Shown: positions 11,432 to 20,821, numbered from the stretch's first letter. The stretch is DNA of 64,000 nt from Enterobacter kobei (GCF_001729765.1 NZ_CP017181.1:2108001-2172000); one strand, 5' to 3'. The notes: generated by a model not told the origin, from the sequence alone. Numbers and translations are program-made.

Positions 11432-11794
11432 ATGTTTTACTGGATTTTACTCGCTCTGGCTATTATCGCTGAGATTACCGGCACGCTGTCGATGAAGTGG
11501 GCGAGCGTCAGCGATGGCAATACCGGTTTTATTTTAATGCTGGTGATGATTTCACTCTCCTATATTTTCCTCTCATTTGCGGTGAAAAAAATTGCGCTGG
11601 GTGTGGCGTATGCGCTGTGGGAAGGGATCGGTATTTTATTGATTACGCTCTTCAGCGTCCTGATATTTGACGAAACATTAACAACAATGAAAGTCGCCGG
11701 ATTAACGACGCTGGTCGCGGGTATTGTGCTGATTAAATCAGGTACCCGTAAACCGACCAAACAGCAGAAGGAGCAGAACCATGCAACAGTTTGA
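11432..11794 (+). CDS. mdtJ: Spermidine exporter subunit MdtJ
   Basis: 120-aa four-helix SMR-family protein. MdtJ pairs with MdtI to export spermidine across the inner membrane. It shows the SMR signatures [12 protein letters not shown] (helix 1, with the essential Glu) and [13 protein letters not shown] (helix 3). ATG 11432 was picked because AGGAG lies 6 bases upstream and MFYWILL aligns with the E. coli start; an in-frame ATG at 11387 would add 15 unlikely residues. It overlaps mdtI by 14 bp, implying translational coupling. Confidence 0.96.
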   Translation: MFYWILLALAIIAEITGTLSMKWASVSDGNTGFILMLVMISLSYIFLSFAVKKIALGVAYALWEGIGILLITLFSVLIFDETLTTMKVAGLTTLVAGIVLIKSGTRKPTKQQKEQNHATV

Positions 11795-12110
11795 ATGGGT
11801 TCATGCGGCCTGGCTGGGTTTCGCCATCGTGCTGGAAATTGTCGCCAACGTTCTGCTGAAATTCTCCGACGGTTTTCGTCGTAAAGTCTATGGCCTGATG
11901 TCGATAGCCGCGGTTCTGGGGGCGTTCAGCGCTCTGTCGCAGGCGGTCAAAGGTATCGATCTTTCGGTGGCCTATGCGCTGTGGGGCGGTTTTGGTATCG
12001 CCGCCACCCTTGCCGCCGGTTGGGTACTGTTCGGCCAGCGGTTAAATAACAAAGGCTGGATAGGACTGATATTGCTGCTGGCGGGTATGGTCATGATAAA
12101 ACTCGCCTGA
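11781..12110 (+). CDS. mdtI: Spermidine exporter subunit MdtI
   Basis: 109-aa SMR protein, the obligate partner of MdtJ. It begins [19 protein letters not shown] and carries [15 protein letters not shown] in helix 3, almost identical to E. coli MdtI at the same length. Its start lies inside the end of mdtJ. It ends 38 bp from convergent ydgD. Confidence 0.96.
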   Translation: MQQFEWVHAAWLGFAIVLEIVANVLLKFSDGFRRKVYGLMSIAAVLGAFSALSQAVKGIDLSVAYALWGGFGIAATLAAGWVLFGQRLNNKGWIGLILLLAGMVMIKLA

Positions 12111-12148
12111 TAACCCGTTACCCCTTTTTCTCCCGCAGCCGCGCTGGC

Positions 12149-12970
12149 TTACTCTTGAGCCAGCGCTTCCAGCTTATCGCGAAAACCGGTGACGGATAGG
12201 GCCCGGTTATCGGCTCGCCATCGGTCTTTCGCCGCCGGAGCGGAGCTTTGAACACCAATCAATTGCCAGCCGTTATCGGTTTTCAGCATCAAGGGCGAAC
12301 CACTGTCACCCGGTAACGTATCGCACTGGTGCGACAGCACGCTGGTTTGTGCCCAGCCCGTTACAACACAGTCGGTATGGGTGTAAAGCGCATCCAGATG
12401 ATCGACCGGGTAGCCTGACTGCGTGACCTTACGGTCGGCGGCTTTCAGCGCGGCGGTGAGCGCCGCTTTATCTCCGTCGAATAACGGCAGTGGCGTAATG
12501 CCTGAAGGCGGGTAGCGCAGAATGATCAGGCCAAAATCCCATGACGCTGCCGCGGGCGGCACTATCCAGCCATCACCATCCGGTTTCAGTCGTTTACCCA
12601 GAGAAGGATCAACCCGGCCTTCGATGCCGTGGATTTCGTAGCGCCAGACACCTTTTTGCGACACAAACCGTAAGGCTACCGCTTTGTCTGGCTTTCCGTT
12701 AGGGGGCGTCAACAGGCAGTGGCCTGCCGTCAGGGCTAATTGCGGGGTGACCAACGTCGCGGTGCACAGGTTGCCGCTGGCGGTTTCCAGTTGTCCAATA
12801 GCATCCCAGGGGGCCTGTGTTGGGTCGGTGACGCGAGTACGATCGTCATGACCGAAAAAAAGCGTCTTAAGCTCTTTCGCGCTAATGGCGTCATCGCCGC
12901 CATCATCCGCCTGTGAAAATCCAGAAAAAAGACCAAACGTTCCCAGCAACAACACAACAGATTTACGCAT
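12149..12970 (-). CDS. ydgD: Predicted periplasmic trypsin-like serine protease YdgD
   Basis: 273-aa S1-family protein with an N-terminal signal peptide ([21 protein letters not shown]). The catalytic triad is readable: His in LTAGHCLL (about residue 88), Asp in [10 protein letters not shown] (about residue 144) and Ser in LPGDSGSPL (about residue 222). Substrate unknown. Same place and neighbours (mdtI, ydgU, asr) as in E. coli. Confidence 0.93.
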   Translation of the reverse strand: MRKSVVLLLGTFGLFSGFSQADDGGDDAISAKELKTLFFGHDDRTRVTDPTQAPWDAIGQLETASGNLCTATLVTPQLALTAGHCLLTPPNGKPDKAVALRFVSQKGVWRYEIHGIEGRVDPSLGKRLKPDGDGWIVPPAAASWDFGLIILRYPPSGITPLPLFDGDKAALTAALKAADRKVTQSGYPVDHLDALYTHTDCVVTGWAQTSVLSHQCDTLPGDSGSPLMLKTDNGWQLIGVQSSAPAAKDRWRADNRALSVTGFRDKLEALAQE

Positions 12971-13072
12971 ATCACACTCTGGTGGGGGTAATTATGATTA
13001 TTAAAAGTGAACCCTATGAAAATACTATAGACGGGACAGCACGAAAGTGGGAGTAAAATCAGCGTGCTACAA

Positions 13073-13156
13073 TCAGGAAAGATAAAAATGGCTTGCGATG
13101 AGCGCGCATAAAATAAGCAGGAACAGAATGAGCTCAAACCGATAGCGTCGCAGCAT
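13073..13156 (-). CDS. ydgU: Small membrane protein YdgU (27 aa)
   Basis: A 28-codon frame between asr and ydgD encodes MLRRYRFELILFLLILCALI followed by ASHFYLS. This closely resembles the E. coli small protein YdgU from the same place: a charged N-terminus, then a single hydrophobic helix. GGAGGG lies 4-5 bases before ATG (13154-13156). It is co-oriented with asr and ydgD and probably reached by read-through of the asr terminator. Function unknown. Confidence 0.9.
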   Translation of the reverse strand: MLRRYRFELILFLLILCALIASHFYLS

Positions 13157-13169
13157 ACGCCCTCCGGAT

Positions 13170-13205
13170 AAAAAAACGGCGCAGAACCTTTTCCGGTTCA
13201 GCGCC
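13170..13205 (-). terminator. Intrinsic terminator of asr
   Basis: An 11-bp stem with one mismatch, GGCGCAGAACC (13178-13188) / GGTTCAGCGCC (13195-13205), is followed on the minus strand by a U-run (A-run 13170-13176). It lies about 40 bp after the asr stop and just before ydgU. Confidence 0.8.
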
Positions 13206-13247
13206 GGTTTACCAACGTGCCCCGAAGGGCACGGTTAAGCTTGTACC

Positions 13248-13622
13248 TTACGCAGCTGGCTGAGCAGCTGGTTTAGCAGCTTCGTGTTTTACTGCTTTTT
13301 TGTGATGCTTTTTAGCGGCCTGGGCTTTCTGCTCTACAGCAGGTTTAGCGGCTTTTTTATGGTGCTTTTTAGCGGCCTGGGCTTTCTGCTCTACAGCAGG
13401 TTTAGCGGCTTTTTTGTGGTGCTTTTTAGCGGCCTGCGCTTTCTGCTCTGCAGCAGGTTTAGCGGCTTTGTGGTGTTTTTTATGATGTACAGTTTTTGCT
13501 GGCGCAGCAGTGGTCGTTGCAGTTGGCGCAGCGGCCGCTGGTGCAGCAGTGGTTTCAGCAGCAAACGCAGCAGAAGACAGACCCATAGCAGCGGCAACAA
13601 CCAGAGCTAATACTTTTTTCAT
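13248..13622 (-). CDS. asr: Acid shock protein precursor Asr
   Basis: Periplasmic, very basic acid-shock protein. It starts with a signal peptide [20 protein letters not shown] ending ...AFA-AE, followed by an Ala/Thr/Pro stretch and a Lys/His-rich tail built from 19-residue repeats. ATG 13622 is preferred over the ATG at 13628: GAGG sits 8 bases before the former but directly abuts the latter, and E. coli Asr begins MKKVLAL. At about 124 aa it is somewhat longer than the E. coli protein because of the repeats. A perfect RstA box lies about 105 bp upstream. Confidence 0.95.
   Translation of the reverse strand: MKKVLALVVAAAMGLSSAAFAAETTAAPAAAAPTATTTAAPAKTVHHKKHHKAAKPAAEQKAQAAKKHHKKAAKPAVEQKAQAAKKHHKKAAKPAVEQKAQAAKKHHKKAVKHEAAKPAAQPAA
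13305..13475. repeat. Three 57-bp tandem repeats inside asr
   Basis: The string TTTAGCGGCC recurs at 13311, 13368 and 13425, exactly 57 bp apart. Each unit encodes 19 residues ([19 protein letters not shown]). The last unit is slightly diverged. In-frame gain or loss of units would change protein length without breaking the frame. Confidence 0.9.
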
Positions 13623-13628
13623 GTTCAT

Positions 13629-14150
13629 ACCCTCGAATTTGGTTTTTCATTTAACCCCACTGCGGGGCCGTTGAAATAACTATATCCCTGTAAATTCGAG
13701 GTTTCCGTGAGTGATTGGTATCGGCGTGTAACCATATGTACATTTTCCGCCAAAAGTAAATTACCAATTATAATCAATAGCATAGATAAGGACTTCATGC
13801 CCTTGCCAGAGTTAATCACCACTATTATTGTATATTTATTGACGTATACTAGGGGTAGATCCATCTTAGTACTCCAAAAAAGAACGCTGAATGGCCTTTT
13901 ATACGATTTAAAAGAGAGTGACCGCTAAGGGCGAGATAGGGCACAGAGTGGCAGTAGGAGTAAGAGAAGGGGGGAGCGCACGCACCGGGAAAACAAAACA
14001 TTCCAAAAAAGACGCCGGAGTACAGAGAGATAAACTAAGTGATGTAACTGAGCATGTTGAGGCTGTCAAGTAAAAGTCGAAGTGCGCGTAACAGCAAAAC
14101 TGGTGCGTACTACTGATTGATAATTTGGCGAGAAATCGGGCAGAAAAATA
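13629..14150. other. 522-bp non-coding stretch upstream of asr, ending at IS1 copy 2
   Basis: It holds the asr promoter region with the RstA box. Beyond about 13870 the sequence becomes purine-rich and shows no convincing gene: a 73-codon plus-strand frame at 13707-13928 overlaps the regulatory site and has no ribosome site. The stretch stops abruptly at the IS1 end at 14151. Confidence 0.6.
13727..13740 (-). promoter_or_regulatory. RstA box of the asr promoter
   Basis: Minus-strand TACATATGGTTACA matches the published RstA recognition consensus TACATNTNGTTACA at every fixed position. RstA is the response regulator known to activate asr under acid stress in E. coli. The site is about 105 bp upstream of the asr start codon. 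Confidence 0.8.
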
Positions 14151-14205
14151 GGTGATGCTGCCAACTTACTGATTTAGTGTATGATGGTGTTTTTGAGGTG
14201 CTCCA

Positions 14206-14481
14206 GTGGCTTCTGTTTCTATCAGCTGTCCCTCCTGTTCAGCTACTGACGGGGTGGTGCGTAACGGCAAAAGCACTGCCGGACATCAGCGCTATCTCTG
14301 CTCTCACTGCCGTAAAACATGGCAACTGCAGTTCACTTACACCGCTTCTCAACCCGGTACGCACCAGAAAATCATTGATATGGCCATGAATGGCGTTGGA
14401 TGCCGGGCAACCGCCCGCATTATGGGCGTTGGCCTCAACACGATTTTCCGCCATTTAAAAAACTCAGGCCGCAGTCGGTAA
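14206..14481 (+). CDS. insA: IS1 protein InsA (copy 2)
   Basis: 91-aa zinc-ribbon/HTH regulator of IS1, with the same sequence as in copy 3. The A6C slippery run near codon 84 allows -1 frameshifting into insB to make InsAB' transposase. Confidence 0.95.
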   Translation: MASVSISCPSCSATDGVVRNGKSTAGHQRYLCSHCRKTWQLQFTYTASQPGTHQKIIDMAMNGVGCRATARIMGVGLNTIFRHLKNSGRSR

Positions 14482-14903
14482 CCTCGCGCATACAGCCGGG
14501 CAGTGACGTCATCGTCTGCGCGGAAATGGACGAACAGTGGGGATACGTCGGGGATAAATCGCGCCAGCGCTGGCTGTTTTACGCGTATGACAGGCTCCGG
14601 AAGACGGTTGTTGCGCACGTATTCGGTGAACGCACTATGGCGACGCTGGGGCGTCTTATGAGCCTGCTGTCACCCTTTGACGTGGTGATATGGATGACGG
14701 ATGGCTGGCCGCTGTATGAATCCCGCCTGAAGGGAAAGCTGCACGTAATCAGCAAGCGATATACGCAGCGAATTGAGCGGCATAACCTGAATCTGAGGCA
14801 GCACCTGGCACGGCTGGGACGGAAGTCGCTGTCGTTCTCAAAATCGGTGGAGCTGCATGACAAAGTCATCGGGCATTATCTGAACATAAAACATTATCAA
14901 TAA
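14400..14903 (+). CDS. insB: IS1 transposase part InsB (copy 2)
   Basis: 167-aa DDE-type catalytic part of IS1 transposase, intact and the same as in copy 3. It overlaps insA and is normally expressed as the InsAB' fusion. Confidence 0.95.
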   Translation: MPGNRPHYGRWPQHDFPPFKKLRPQSVTSRIQPGSDVIVCAEMDEQWGYVGDKSRQRWLFYAYDRLRKTVVAHVFGERTMATLGRLMSLLSPFDVVIWMTDGWPLYESRLKGKLHVISKRYTQRIERHNLNLRQHLARLGRKSLSFSKSVELHDKVIGHYLNIKHYQ

Positions 14904-14918
14904 GTTGGAGTCATTACC

Positions 14919-15595
14919 TAGAAACTCTATCATTAGCTATAAATTTTGATAGTTTTAGGTTATGGACTGATTCTGGCGAGGAGGTTATTTTAAATAAAGA
15001 CTCTAAAGAAAAGCGTAAGATATTAAAGAAGATAGATTCCAAAAAAGGTTTTGAAATTATAAGGCAGGGTAAACCTATTCATTTAAGCTCTGGGCAATTA
15101 ATGTACGCTTATATGATACCTGCTATCGTTTCTGAAATGAAGGATGAAAGTTTATTAATTCTCGATGATCCGGAGCTTTATCTTCACCCAACATTGGAGA
15201 TGGGATTAATTAAGATGCTGAAGAGTCTTTTAAAAGATTCGTCATCTTACGCAATTATAGCTACACATTCTGCAGTTATGGCTCGAGAAGTAGTTAGGAG
15301 TGGAGTCAAAATATTGCGAGAGAAAGCCGGAGTAACGAAAAATGATATGCCACGAATAGAAACTTATGGTGAGTCATTGGATGCAATTGTTGGCGAAGTT
15401 TTTGACGATTATTTTCAGGATAGGCCATATGAAATAGAGTTAGAGGAACTATTAAAAAAAGAAGATCTGAATGAGGTGCTGGATAAATATTCGGAGAACC
15501 TTGGTGATGAAGCATTGGCATATTTGACATCAAAACTTCCATATAAAAATGATGAAAATGAAGATGACGAGTATATCAAAATGGAGCCAATTTGA
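14919..15595 (+). pseudogene. PtuA-type AAA/ABC ATPase, N-terminal half removed by IS1
   Basis: The frame is open from the IS1 junction (ETLSLAINFDSFRLWTDSGE...) to TGA 15593-15595, about 224 codons. It holds the C-terminal half of an SMC/ABC-like ATPase: signature LSSGQ, Walker B LLILDDPE followed by LYLHPTLE, and a switch histidine in IIATHSAVMARE. The Walker A half is missing, so it cannot hydrolyse ATP alone. The arrangement (ATPase, then HNH nuclease overlapping at TGATG) is that of Septu PtuAB, also found as the effector of retron Ec78-type systems. The sequence is AT-rich and clearly foreign. An ATG at 15101 is internal. Confidence 0.8.
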
Positions 15596-16392
15596 TGAAA
15601 TTTTTGTTTCACGATAAATTAACTAATGATACAACATGGGTTGAGTCGGTAAATGGCTGCAAGAAAAAAAATATTAATGAGTTTAATTTATTAAAACCAA
15701 GGATTATTACAGCATATCAGATATATGATACATTGATATCCAATTTTGAAACTTCTTTACCTCCTGGTATTTTTTCTTCCAGTTGGGGGGTTGTAAGTCC
15801 TGGAAAAATGCTGATGATAGATTATTATGAAACACCCCCAAAAGACTTGGCCGCACTAATGTCCACCAGGCGTAGAGATCATGGTTTAAATGAATGTCCG
15901 TATTGCGGAAATCCTAAATCACCTGATACCTTAGATCATTTCATCCCTAAAGATCTCTGGTCTGAATTTAGTATTTACCCAGACAACCTTGTACCGCAAT
16001 GTAGAGAATGTGCCCCGATAAAAGGGGAGAAATATTACAGCACAGAAAAACGAAGTGCAATGTATATACATCCTATTTTTTTTGATTTGATTTCAAGGGT
16101 AGGTTTTAAAATCATTGTCAATTTTGAAGATGGTCGTTTTAGCTATGATGTAAGATGTCTTATTATTTCTAATGTTACGCCGGAAGAGAAAAGTAGAATT
16201 CAACTACATTTAAAAAGTTTAGATGTGAAAGATAGAGTTTTGAGATATTGCTCAAAAACGACATCTCACTGGCTTAAGATTCAAAAGAAAAATGTGAATG
16301 ATATTAAGGAATCGTTTAAAATGCGCATTAGAGAAAATGGAGATAGGACTCATGATAATTGGAAGGTTGCATTATATAAAGGATATCATTGA
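15595..16392 (+). CDS. PtuB-type HNH endonuclease
   Basis: 265-aa nuclease partner of the truncated ATPase. The central HNH/zinc motif reads ECPYCGNPKSPDTLDHFIPK, then NLVPQCRECAPIKGEKY: two CxxC zinc pairs and the catalytic His in LDHFIPK. In Septu systems PtuB degrades nucleic acid once phage infection is sensed by PtuA. ATG 15595 overlaps the ptuA stop (TGATG), showing translational coupling. The ending is suspicious: removing one G near 16382 would extend the frame through 16483 (IIDNENALTYFNSLCPEHHE...), so the C-terminus may be frameshifted. Probably non-functional without full PtuA. Confidence 0.78.
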   Translation: MKFLFHDKLTNDTTWVESVNGCKKKNINEFNLLKPRIITAYQIYDTLISNFETSLPPGIFSSSWGVVSPGKMLMIDYYETPPKDLAALMSTRRRDHGLNECPYCGNPKSPDTLDHFIPKDLWSEFSIYPDNLVPQCRECAPIKGEKYYSTEKRSAMYIHPIFFDLISRVGFKIIVNFEDGRFSYDVRCLIISNVTPEEKSRIQLHLKSLDVKDRVLRYCSKTTSHWLKIQKKNVNDIKESFKMRIRENGDRTHDNWKVALYKGYH

Positions 16393-16633
16393 TAATGAAA
16401 ATGCCTTAACGTACTTCAATTCTTTATGTCCAGAGCATCACGAGGCACGCGAGAGTATTGTTATTGATGAGATAGAAATATAAATCTTAATAATAAACTA
16501 TTCAAGATTTTTTGAAGATGGTGTTGGTAAGTATATTTAATTAACATTAATTTTTTAACTATACTCTCCATTAATCATAAAATCTAAATGAGAATGTGAT
16601 TTGAATTACGCCGGGTTCCCCCGGCCAAATAGA

Positions 16634-18121
16634 TTACAAATAGCGCGAGGTGAGATGTTCGCGGAAGTAGCGGATATTCAGATCTTCGCCCGTCGCCTGG
16701 GTGATTAATTGCGACGTGCTGAAGCGGCTGCCGTGCTGCCAGATGTTCTGACGCAGCCACTCAAACAGGGCCGAAAAATCGCCCTCGGCGATAGAGGCCT
16801 GTAGCCCCGGCAGGGCGGTTTTTGCGGCATGGAACAACTGTGCAGCATACATAGCGCCCAGCGTGTATGACGGGAAATAACCAAACCCACCGTCGGTCCA
16901 GTGGATATCCTGCATACAGCCGTTGCGATAGTTGTCTTTGGTTGATAACCCGAGCCAGGCCTGCATTTTTTCATCCCACAGGGCGGGAATATCGTCCACC
17001 TCGATCTCGCCGTTAATCAGCGCACGCTCAATTTCATAGCGCAGCACCACGTGGGCCGGGTAGCTCACTTCGTCTGCATCAACGCGGATGTAACCTGGCT
17101 TCACGCGCTGGTTCCAGGCGATAAAGTTCTCTTCGCTGAAGGCGGCCTGGCTACCAAAGCGGGCGTGAACGGCAGGGAGCAGATGCTTCAGGAAAGCCTC
17201 GCTGCGTCCCAGCTGCATTTCAAAAAACAGGCTCTGAGATTCGTGGATGGCGGTTGAACGCGCCAGCGCCACGGGTTGTCCTGCCCAGGCTCGCGGCAGG
17301 TTTTGCTCGTAGCGCGCGTGTCCGGTTTCGTGGATCACGCCAAACAGCGCGCTGAGCAGCTCGTCCTCGTCATAGCGCGTGGTGATACGCACATCTTCCG
17401 GCACGCCGCCGCAGAACGGGTGGGCACTGACGTCCAGACGACCGCCGTTAAAATCGAAGCCGAGCATCTTCATGGCTTCCAGTCCGAGTTCACGCTGGGT
17501 AGCCGTCGGGAAAGGGCCTTGTGGCGGGACGAACGACCGCTGAGCCTGTTTTTCCACCACGTTCGCCAGCAGGTCCGGCAGCCAGGTTTTCATATCACCA
17601 AACAGCACGTCCAAGCGCGCGCTGGTCATGTCCGGTTCGAAAATATCCAGCAGGGCATCGTACGGGGTACAGCCTTTGGCCTCGGCGCGAAGACGGGCTT
17701 CTTCACGGCTGAGTTTGACGACGTCTTTTAGATTGGCGGAAAAACCCTGCCAGTCGTTAGCGGGACGCTGAGTACGCCAGGCGTGCTCACACTTGCTGCC
17801 CGCCAGCGATTTGGCTTCAACCAGCGATTCCGGCAGCAGGGTCGCCTGCTGGTAGTGGCGCGTCATTTCACGCAGGTTAGCCTGTTCGACGTCATTCAGA
17901 TCTTCCTCTGCCGCTGCGGTCAGCCATTCGCCCACTTTTTTATCGGTAAGGAGCTGGTGCTGCAGGACGCTCATTTCCGCCAGCGCTTCACCGCGCGCGG
18001 CACTGCCGCCGGGCGGCATCATGGTAAACATGTCCCAGCTGGCGATGGAGGAGAGATGCGAGAAGCGGGAGAGGCGCTGGAAGGTTTTCACAAGTGACTG
18101 ATAGGCGGATGGATTTTGCAA
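16634..18121 (-). CDS. M32-family metallocarboxypeptidase
   Basis: 495-aa zinc carboxypeptidase of the Taq/YpwA type, which removes C-terminal residues from peptides in the cytosol. The metal site HETGH lies near residue 263 (GVIHETGHARYEQ), with ESQSLFFEMQLGRS about 30 residues later, as expected for M32. Full family length and all-alpha composition. ATG 18121 has no strong ribosome site, but the N-terminus (SLVKTFQRLSRFSHLSSIASWD) fits the family. It lies between the foreign ptuAB and the puu operon; no link to either is evident. Confidence 0.93.
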   Translation of the reverse strand: MQNPSAYQSLVKTFQRLSRFSHLSSIASWDMFTMMPPGGSAARGEALAEMSVLQHQLLTDKKVGEWLTAAAEEDLNDVEQANLREMTRHYQQATLLPESLVEAKSLAGSKCEHAWRTQRPANDWQGFSANLKDVVKLSREEARLRAEAKGCTPYDALLDIFEPDMTSARLDVLFGDMKTWLPDLLANVVEKQAQRSFVPPQGPFPTATQRELGLEAMKMLGFDFNGGRLDVSAHPFCGGVPEDVRITTRYDEDELLSALFGVIHETGHARYEQNLPRAWAGQPVALARSTAIHESQSLFFEMQLGRSEAFLKHLLPAVHARFGSQAAFSEENFIAWNQRVKPGYIRVDADEVSYPAHVVLRYEIERALINGEIEVDDIPALWDEKMQAWLGLSTKDNYRNGCMQDIHWTDGGFGYFPSYTLGAMYAAQLFHAAKTALPGLQASIAEGDFSALFEWLRQNIWQHGSRFSTSQLITQATGEDLNIRYFREHLTSRYL

Positions 18122-18244
18122 TTCTTATTTCCTCTTGCCAGGGATGTGTTTCAGGGAGCATACAATGAAACAGGCCAAATTCCCCAACATTTCCTCCGTG
18201 GAAACCGTCTTCCGGAAGTCCGGGAGACGGTTCTCAGTGGGCAC

Positions 18245-19515
18245 TTATGCCTTATCACGCATAACCTGTTGCAGGATCGCCAGCGCCTGGGTGAACTGGG
18301 CATCCGGAATGGTCAACGGATAAAGGAAGCGGATCACGTTTCCGTACTGGCCACAGATCAGTAACAGAAGGCCCCGGGAAAGTGCCTTTTGCTGAATCGC
18401 CTGCGCGATGGCGGCCGACGGTTCACGGCTCTCGGGATCAAAAAACTCTGCCGCAATCATCGATCCTCTTCCTCTTATCGCCACGAGCGCAGGGAAGGTG
18501 CCCTGAATCTCCTCCAGCGTGGCGCTCAGTCGATCGCCCAGGTGACAGGCGCGCGCGCACAGTGACTCGTTGTCGATAATATTCAGCACCGCGTGCGCGG
18601 CGGCCACCGCAAGCGGATTGCCTGCATAGGTTCCCCGAGTCCACCGGGGGCTGGTGCATCCATGATCTCAGCGCGGCCCACCACGCCGGACAGCGGCATT
18701 CCGCCAGCCAGGCTTTTGGCCATCGTCATCAGGTCAGGCTTGTCAGCGTAGTGGTCCATGGCAAACAGCTTACCGGTACGGGCGAAACCGCTCTGCACTT
18801 CATCGGCAATCATCACGATCCCGTGCTCATCACAGATGCGGCGGATGGCGGCCACCAGCTCTGGCGGCGCGACGTTGAATCCGCCTTCACCCTGAATAGG
18901 TTCAAAAATAATCGCCGCTACCTGTTTCGCCTCAATATCTGCTTTGAACAGGCGCTCTATCGCCGTGATGGCATCCTGCGTCGTGATGCCGTGCAGCTCG
19001 GAGGGATACGGTACGTGATAAACGGACCCGGGGAAGGGGCCAAATCCCAGCTTATAAGGCGCGACCTTGCCGGTTAACGCCATGGTCATATAGGTTCGGC
19101 CGTGAAAACCTCCCCCAAAGGCAATCACGCCAGGCCTGCCGGTGTGGGCCCGGGCGATTTTAATGGCATTTTCCACCGCTTCCGCGCCCGTCGTGAAGAA
19201 CGCGGTTTTAGCCGGGCCCTGTACCGGGGCCAGCTCGTTAAGTTTTTCGGCCAGGGAAACGTAGCTTTCATATGGCACAATCTGGTAGGCCGTGTGGGTG
19301 AACTGGTGCAGCTGTTTTTCCACTGCGGCCACCATTTCAGGATGACGATGGCCGGTATTCAGTACCGCGATCCCGGCGGCGAAATCAATATAGTCATTGC
19401 CTTCCACGTCGGTAAGCGTGGCATTCTCCGCCGTGCGGGCAAAGAAATTACACATTACGCCTACGCCGCGCGGGGTGGCCGAAAGTCTGCGCTGATGAAA
19501 TTCCTGGTTACTCAT
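18245..19515 (-). pseudogene. puuE: 4-aminobutyrate transaminase PuuE, frameshifted
   Basis: PuuE converts GABA to succinate semialdehyde at the end of putrescine breakdown. Codons from MSNQEFHQRRLSATPRGVG through the PLP lysine region (MTMAKSLAGGMPLSGV) are in one frame; the C-terminal third (AAAHAVLNIIDNESL...) continues in another. The break is at CTCGGGGAACC (plus strand CCCC at 18633-18636), where GGLG-GTYAGNPLAVAAA would need one more G. Apart from this the gene is full length (about 423 aa). ATG 19515 matches the E. coli start; it is 25 bp downstream of puuB. Either a real inactivation or a homopolymer sequencing error. Confidence 0.9.
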
Positions 19516-19540
19516 GTCAGATACCCTTTTGTCGAAATGA

Positions 19541-20821
19541 TCAAACGCCAAGACGATCGCGCAGGCTGTAATACGCCGCGCCCATCGCCGTAAATGGAAT
19601 CCGCAGGCTGCGACCGCCCGGGAAGGGGTAGTGCGGGAGGTTGGCAAACGCATCAAAGCGCTCTGCGTCACCGCGCAGCAGTTCCGAAATCAGCCGTCCG
19701 GCCAGGTGGGTGCAGGTCACGCCGTGGCCGCTGTAGCCCTGCATGTAGTAGATGTTTTTATCCAGACGACCAAACTGCGGCATGCGCGACAGGGTCAGCA
19801 GGAAGTTGCCCGTCCAGCGGTAGTCGATTTTGACCCCTGCCAGCTGAGGGAAGGTTTTCAGCAGCTTTGGCATCACCAGACGCTCGACATCGTCCGGATC
19901 GCGCGCGCCATAGACTACGCCACCGCCGTACAGCAGGCGGTTGTCGGCGGTGAGCCGGTAGTAGTCCAGCAGGTAGTTGCAATCTTCAACACAGTAGTTA
20001 TTGGGGATTAGCGTGCGGACGACCTCTTCCGGCAGCGGGGCGGTGGTCACCACCTGGGTGCCGCAGGGCATGCTGCGTTTTGCCAGTTCTGGTTCGACCT
20101 TATCGCCCAGATAGGCATTTCCGGCGACGATCACATAGCGGGCCGTCACCTGACCATGCTGCGTGCTTACCACGGCCGGGCTGGTGTGCTGAATGGCGGT
20201 TACCGGGGATTGTTCATACACCCGCCCGCCGTTAAGGCGAATAGCGTCCGCTTCGCCGATCGCCAGGTTGAGCGGATGAATATGTCCCCCGCTGCGGTCC
20301 AGCAGCGCGCCGGTATAGCGTTCGCTGTCGACTTCCCGGCGGATCGCGCTGGCATCCAGCAACTCCAGCTGCGTGTTGCCGTAGCGTTCCCAGTTGGCTT
20401 TTTGCTCTTCCAGCGTCTCCAGCTGCTTATGGTTCAGGGCAACAAACAGCCCGCCGGGACGATAGTCGCACTGGATCTGATAGCGCTGAATACGCTCCCG
20501 GATGATTTCCCCGCCTTCAAACATCATGCTCCCAAGGACTTTGGCAGCATCGGGGCCATAGTTTTTCTCAATCACGTCAATATCGCGGCTGTAGGAGTTA
20601 ACAAGCTGGCCGCCGTTGCGTCCGCTGGCACCGAAGCCGATGCGCGCCCCTTCAAGGAGTACCACGTCGTAGCCCATTTCAGCGAGATGCAGTGCGGAGG
20701 AGAGGCCGGTATAGCCGCCGCCTACCACGCACACGTCACAGCTGATTGATTCGCTAAGCGTCGGGAATGGTTCGTAAGCGTTCGCGCTGGCCGCATAATA
20801 GCTGGTGGTATGTTCGGTCAT
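19541..20821 (-). CDS. puuB: Gamma-glutamylputrescine oxidase
   Basis: 426-aa FAD-dependent amine oxidase (DAO family) that oxidises gamma-glutamylputrescine to the aldehyde. The FAD-binding Rossmann motif VVGGGYTGLSSALHLAEMG is at about residues 31-49, followed by GFGASGRNGGQ; the C-terminal YMQGYSGHGVTCTH contacts the flavin. It overlaps puuC by 4 bp (ATGA) and precedes puuE by 25 bp, so it is co-translated within puuDRCBE. Confidence 0.95.
   Translation of the reverse strand: MTEHTTSYYAASANAYEPFPTLSESISCDVCVVGGGYTGLSSALHLAEMGYDVVLLEGARIGFGASGRNGGQLVNSYSRDIDVIEKNYGPDAAKVLGSMMFEGGEIIRERIQRYQIQCDYRPGGLFVALNHKQLETLEEQKANWERYGNTQLELLDASAIRREVDSERYTGALLDRSGGHIHPLNLAIGEADAIRLNGGRVYEQSPVTAIQHTSPAVVSTQHGQVTARYVIVAGNAYLGDKVEPELAKRSMPCGTQVVTTAPLPEEVVRTLIPNNYCVEDCNYLLDYYRLTADNRLLYGGGVVYGARDPDDVERLVMPKLLKTFPQLAGVKIDYRWTGNFLLTLSRMPQFGRLDKNIYYMQGYSGHGVTCTHLAGRLISELLRGDAERFDAFANLPHYPFPGGRSLRIPFTAMGAAYYSLRDRLGV

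Larger units (their letters stand above)
14151..14918 (+). mobile_element. IS1 copy 2 (768 bp)
   Basis: Full-length IS1 from GGTGATGCTGCCAAC to GGAGTCATTACC, with intact insA and insB on the plus strand. By eye it is identical to copy 3 at 41692-42459. Flanks AGAAAAATA (14142-14150) and TAGAAACTC (14919-14927) do not form a target duplication. With the beheaded ptuA on its right, this indicates that the element accompanied a deletion or recombination. Confidence 0.96.

Noticed and set aside
13305..13475. Regular 57-bp repeats, CRISPR-like at first sight
   Set aside because: They are in frame inside asr, encode 19-residue Lys/Ala repeats, and have no spacers or cas genes.
13707..13928. 73-codon frame upstream of asr
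   Set aside because: Covers the RstA box and promoter; no ribosome site and no recognisable family.
4166..14918. Inversion between IS1 copies 1 and 2 as the cause of the missing duplications
   Set aside because: Cross-matching the flanks in reverse complement (CCGTTGATG, GAGCGCGCA, AGAAAAATA, TAGAAACTC) gives no pairs, and 10-13.7 kb keeps E. coli order.
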